Shown piece by piece: positions 22,491 to 24,610 of a DNA stretch of 24,610 nt (positions are counted from its first letter, which is position 1; every line of letters begins with the position of its first letter). The stretch is from a virus: the IMG/VR virus record IMGVR_UViG_3300025101_000178, positions 1-24,610 of that record; one strand, given 5' to 3'. The notes under the pieces were generated by a model. That model saw nothing but the letters and a program-made list of their open reading frames with translations. It was not told where the DNA came from and made no database searches. A program made the position numbers and the translations under genes.

Positions 22491-22652
22491 ATGAATATAT
22501 TTAAAAGACTCTCCTGCATTTTAAAACTATCTGATTGTGATTGGGACTTAGTAGAGATTTTCCCTGTCGATATGGCAAAGAAAACTACTAAGCGATTTTT
22601 CAGATGTTCTAAATGCAAGAGAGTGAAATACAAACTACATGTCAGAGAATAG
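22491..22652 (+). CDS. 53-residue zinc-knuckle-like protein
   Basis: It starts MNIFKRLSCILKLSDCDWDL and ends FFRCSKCKRVKYKLHVRE. C-x6-C near the start followed by C-x2-C in a basic context resembles the short phage proteins with C..H-W...C-x2-C (DUF1660-like), with the usual His replaced by Cys. The pattern suggests one structural zinc ion. It overlaps the next gene by 14 bases, and a G-rich run (GGGGGG before TCTTTAA) is its only SD-like signal. Function unknown. Confidence 0.6.
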   Translation: MNIFKRLSCILKLSDCDWDLVEIFPVDMAKKTTKRFFRCSKCKRVKYKLHVRE

Positions 22653-23106
22653 AGATAGAGAAAATTTTCAACGGATAGATGACACCGAGATTACTACAAT
22701 CTCCTTGACGCTACCTGAAATTTTATACATAGACGATAACATAAGTTTGATGTTAGATGGGAGGGACTTTGAGAACATGATGCCTTTAAGACCCGTAGCC
22801 CCATCAGCAATCGTGCTAGTTCCCATAGACTTTATTGATAAGATTGGGAGGGCGTTTATTAAAATAATGACTCAAAAGACTGACGCAAGGCTTGGGAAGA
22901 GAACAGTAAGTGTCAAGATGTCAGAGATGGAACTGTACATGTTGAGAGAATTATGCATTAGCAGAATGGACTTCAACGGACATAAGGTAGGGTTGACATT
23001 AAAGAAGAAAGTATTGTTTGCACTATACCAAAGAAAACAAAAGACAATAGATATTATTGAACAACTATTAGAAGATATAGATTTAGGAGATACTAAATAT
23101 GAGTGA
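22639..23106 (+). CDS. Unrecognised protein, small-gene region
   Basis: A 155-residue protein I do not recognise. It appears to have an N-terminal beta-rich part (TEITTISLTLPEILYIDDNI) and a helical C-terminal part (MSEMELYMLRELCISRMDFN, KTIDIIEQLLEDIDLGD), suggesting a compact soluble protein. The start overlaps the end of the zinc-knuckle gene by 14 bases and has no clear SD, so translation is likely coupled. It overlaps the next gene by eight bases (ATGAGTGA). No catalytic motif is visible. Regulator or host-takeover protein is possible by neighbourhood only. Confidence 0.75.
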   Translation: MSENRDRENFQRIDDTEITTISLTLPEILYIDDNISLMLDGRDFENMMPLRPVAPSAIVLVPIDFIDKIGRAFIKIMTQKTDARLGKRTVSVKMSEMELYMLRELCISRMDFNGHKVGLTLKKKVLFALYQRKQKTIDIIEQLLEDIDLGDTKYE

Positions 23107-23434
23107 AGAAATAAACATGAAAGATACTTTACAACATGCAAGTATGTTTGTAGGTATAAACAAGATAACTAAAAAGAACGCTAAACTTTTTAACAAGAGA
23201 TTAAAGATATTAAGATTTGCAGGACTGCACATATTTGACCATGTAAAACTTCAAGACATTGAGGAACACATTGACCTTAGCACAGATGCGAAGAAGATGA
23301 CTCCCGTTGAATTTAAAAATACAGTGTGGTCTAGCATGGAAGAAGGTGCTGAAATTTTAGTTCAGGAACAAGAAAACCCCACTGAAATTTTAGATGGTCA
23401 GGAAGCCGAAGCTGAAGATAATAAGGAAGATTAG
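23099..23434 (+). CDS. Unrecognised small acidic-tailed protein
   Basis: A 111-residue protein of unknown role. AGGAG (23085-23089) is nine bases from the ATG. The N-terminal half is helical and basic (INKITKKNAKLFNKRLKILR), with IFDHVKLQDIEEHIDLSTDA next; the C-terminus is strongly acidic (VQEQENPTEILDGQEAEAED). Such an acidic tail can mimic DNA or bind basic partners, though nothing proves this here. It forms a pair with the preceding gene through an eight-base overlap. Confidence 0.75.
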   Translation: MSEEINMKDTLQHASMFVGINKITKKNAKLFNKRLKILRFAGLHIFDHVKLQDIEEHIDLSTDAKKMTPVEFKNTVWSSMEEGAEILVQEQENPTEILDGQEAEAEDNKED

Positions 23435-23454
23435 GAACTAAACCTAAACTACTA

Positions 23455-23598
23455 TTATACTTGTGCTAAATAAAATCTAGTTAACTCCTTAGATGGCTTG
23501 TATCTATTCTGATAGTAATCATCTTCAAGATGACTTATCATGTCTAAATTTATATAGTAATCCTGTGGTTTAAATGCCCATTTAAAAAGTCCTTTCAT
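23455..23598 (-). CDS. Candidate 47-residue minus-strand gene
   Basis: A short open frame inside an otherwise empty 245-base gap. The product begins MKGLFKWAFKPQDYYINLDM, then ISHLEDDYYQNRYKPSKELT and RFYLAQV: a balanced, aromatic-rich composition unlike a random shadow. A G-rich SD-like run (complement of CCCCCC, 23601-23606) lies just upstream of its ATG, adjoining the -35 of the + strand promoter. No family is recognised. Support is composition, position and SD, so it is tentative. Confidence 0.42.
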   Translation of the reverse strand: MKGLFKWAFKPQDYYINLDMISHLEDDYYQNRYKPSKELTRFYLAQV

Positions 23599-23606
23599 AA
23601 CCCCCC

Positions 23607-23636
23607 TTGACAATATTAGTTTCTCTAGTTTATCAT
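23607..23636 (+). promoter_or_regulatory. Sigma70-type promoter for the 23680 gene cluster
   Basis: A perfect TTGACA (23607-23612), an 18-base spacer and TATCAT (23631-23636). It would start transcription near 23643, giving a leader of about 37 bases before the ATG at 23680. It is the best -35 box seen in the window. Confidence 0.65.
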
Positions 23637-23679
23637 ACTTATTACAAATCGAATTAAGTTACGAAAGGGTTAACAGAAT

Positions 23680-23892
23680 ATGAAAGAATATGAATATCTA
23701 TTTTCAGTCCCGTGCTTTATGAATTATACCATAGTAGCAGAGAACGAAGAACAAGCTAGAGAGATGTTAGAAAATGATGGGGCAGAAATCAATGGGGAGT
23801 GGAGAAATTGTCCTAGTGGAGATTTATCTTTAGAGGGCGAAGATTATAAAAAAGCAGATTTAATAGATGTAGATGAGGTGTACTATGACTAA
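23680..23892 (+). CDS. Small DpnD/PcfM-like protein (tentative)
   Basis: A 70-residue protein. The opening YEYLFSVPCFMNYTIVAENE then EQAREMLENDGAEIN has the beta strand, A-E-N-E-E-x-A-R-E-M helix and later acidic strand (DLIDVDEVYYD) that recall the small phage/plasmid DpnD/PcfM-like fold. The resemblance is from pattern only. It is the first gene after the TTGACA promoter. SD AAAGGG lies about ten bases upstream. It overlaps the next gene by eight bases (ATGACTAA). Confidence 0.68.
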   Translation: MKEYEYLFSVPCFMNYTIVAENEEQAREMLENDGAEINGEWRNCPSGDLSLEGEDYKKADLIDVDEVYYD

Positions 23893-24121
23893 TCCTGTTG
23901 ACACTAGATACCTACAGAATAGAGATAGTATGATTGAAACTATATTAGACTATTGGCAAGAGGGTTGGTATGATGGCGACCAAAGTGATGTGGTTGATGA
24001 GTTAAGAGGATTGCACAATGGTAGCGAGAAGCCACTTGACTTATGGTCTGATAGTGAGATACAATCTGAATATGAAAGAGCAGTTGAGTTCTTAGAAGAA
24101 CTACAAGATATTGAGGATTAA
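23885..24121 (+). CDS. Unrecognised small acidic protein
   Basis: A 78-residue protein of unknown function. I chose the ATG at 23885 over an in-frame ATG at 23873, because GAGG (23875-23878) sits six bases upstream of it. It has a Trp/Tyr-rich segment (ILDYWQEGWYDGDQSDVVDE) and an acidic C-terminal helix (YERAVEFLEELQDIED). It is predicted helical and soluble. It is in an operon with the preceding and following genes. Confidence 0.72.
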   Translation: MTNPVDTRYLQNRDSMIETILDYWQEGWYDGDQSDVVDELRGLHNGSEKPLDLWSDSEIQSEYERAVEFLEELQDIED

Positions 24122-24122
24122 T

Positions 24123-24536
24123 ATGAAACACTATAATACAATAGAAGAACATAGAGAAGCACAAGCAAAAAAGTTCAGAGAAGATTTGGCAAGTAGAGTA
24201 GAAGATATATTAGTTAGGGTTGACCAAAAACTACACGACTATAAAGATGATAAAGTATACCCTATAATTATTGCTACATTATTAGATACAAGGGACTATG
24301 ACACAATATGGTGTAGTGGTTCATCTACTGATGATATGTGGTTTACATTCCTAGACAACCTTGAAAGAGAAGATGAGTTGATGGGTATGAAAAATGACCA
24401 CTACCATAGATTGCTAAAGATTAAACCTTATGAATACGACCACGACTTTCAGGGTAGACTAATTGAGTTATATTGTTTCATGTATGATTTAACATGGGAC
24501 TTTATATATAAAGCATGGGAGTTGCATGATGAATAA
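24123..24536 (+). CDS. Unrecognised helical protein
   Basis: A 137-residue protein I do not recognise. The start is set at the ATG 24123, six bases after GAGG (24113-24116); an in-frame TTG at 24111 is rejected because it overlaps that SD. The N-terminal half is a charged helix (HREAQAKKFREDLASRVEDI), followed by YPIIIATLLDTRDYDTIWCS and a C-terminal Trp/Tyr-rich helix region (LIELYCFMYDLTWDFIYKAW). It has no catalytic or membrane signature. It is cotranscribed with the genes upstream and overlaps the next start by eight bases. Confidence 0.72.
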   Translation: MKHYNTIEEHREAQAKKFREDLASRVEDILVRVDQKLHDYKDDKVYPIIIATLLDTRDYDTIWCSGSSTDDMWFTFLDNLEREDELMGMKNDHYHRLLKIKPYEYDHDFQGRLIELYCFMYDLTWDFIYKAWELHDE

Positions 24537-24610
24537 ACTAGACGATTTTATAAAAGAGAACATTCCAAATGATGTGGTATGGAAAGACAAGATGGTAGAA
24601 CTTGTTACTA
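24529..24610 (+). CDS. Partial gene running off the right edge
   Basis: An ATG at 24529 (a second at 24526) with GGAG (24518-24521) seven bases upstream opens a frame that stays open to the edge. The visible start reads MNKLDDFIKENIPNDVVWKD, then KMVELVT. It overlaps the previous stop by eight bases, as its neighbours do. Too short to assign. Confidence 0.6.
   Translation, partial: MNKLDDFIKENIPNDVVWKDKMVELVT

Noticed and set aside
22106-22504. 132-residue + strand open frame overlapping the HNH gene
   Set aside because: It runs antisense through the HNH catalytic core and across its promoter, has low-quality composition, and conflicts with the TTG-started membrane peptide and its SD.
1-24610. 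Archaeal virus host (TATA boxes rather than -10 boxes)
   Set aside because: TATAAT boxes lie 5-25 bases from starts, too close for archaeal TATA at about -27 with a leader, and two have matching -35 boxes; SD use is strong.
1-24610. tRNA genes, CRISPR arrays, integrase/attachment sites, insertion sequences
   Set aside because: I looked and saw no cloverleaf-forming segment, regular spaced repeats, recombinase signature or transposase. A tRNAscan run would be decisive for tRNAs.

Overview
This is an AT-rich piece (GC roughly mid-30s percent by eye) of a tailed double-stranded DNA virus genome (Caudoviricetes type), densely packed and almost wholly transcribed on the + strand. The host looks bacterial rather than archaeal. 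Most starts carry AGGAG-type Shine-Dalgarno (SD) sites, and several intergenic gaps carry TATAAT -10 boxes, two with good -35 boxes (TTCACA at 3532, TTGACA at 23607). The style, with a class II ribonucleotide reductase, an HK97-type capsid and short basic modules familiar from ocean phages, suggests a marine phage. The host species cannot be named from this window.

Layout. 2-9191: packaging and portal region with a metabolic insert: large terminase (cut by the left edge), B12-dependent ribonucleotide reductase, a small coiled-coil protein, portal, a lysine-rich protein, a helix-turn-helix/metallophosphoesterase fusion, an HK97 gp10-like connector protein and a 70-residue protein. 9192-13681: capsid region: a leader with promoter-like sites and possible RNA structure, a probable scaffold, the major capsid protein, a strong terminator-like hairpin, a 73-residue relative of the 70-residue protein, and two beta-rich virion proteins. 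13690-21056: a prohead-protease fusion, a disordered 649-residue protein, a composite 1186-residue protein, and two small very basic proteins. The protease sits three genes downstream of the capsid gene, not upstream. 21097-24610: short, mostly unrecognised genes, including a 13-cysteine metallothionein-like protein, an HNH endonuclease on the minus strand, and three genes under 60 residues (one membrane peptide, one zinc-knuckle-like, one minus-strand).

How the genes fit together. Terminase, portal, scaffold, capsid protein and protease make and fill the head. The gp10-like protein joins head to tail. The reductase would supply dNTPs for phage DNA synthesis. The 15034-21056 block is probably virion-associated: its proteins share a short amphipathic KEA-type helix and end in Lys/Arg-rich modules, which would suit packaged internal or DNA-contacting proteins, but this is inference. 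No tape measure, tail sheath or tail tube, replication or lysis gene is recognisable here. No gap without any gene candidate exceeds 300 bases; the largest (23435-23679) holds a candidate minus-strand gene and a promoter.
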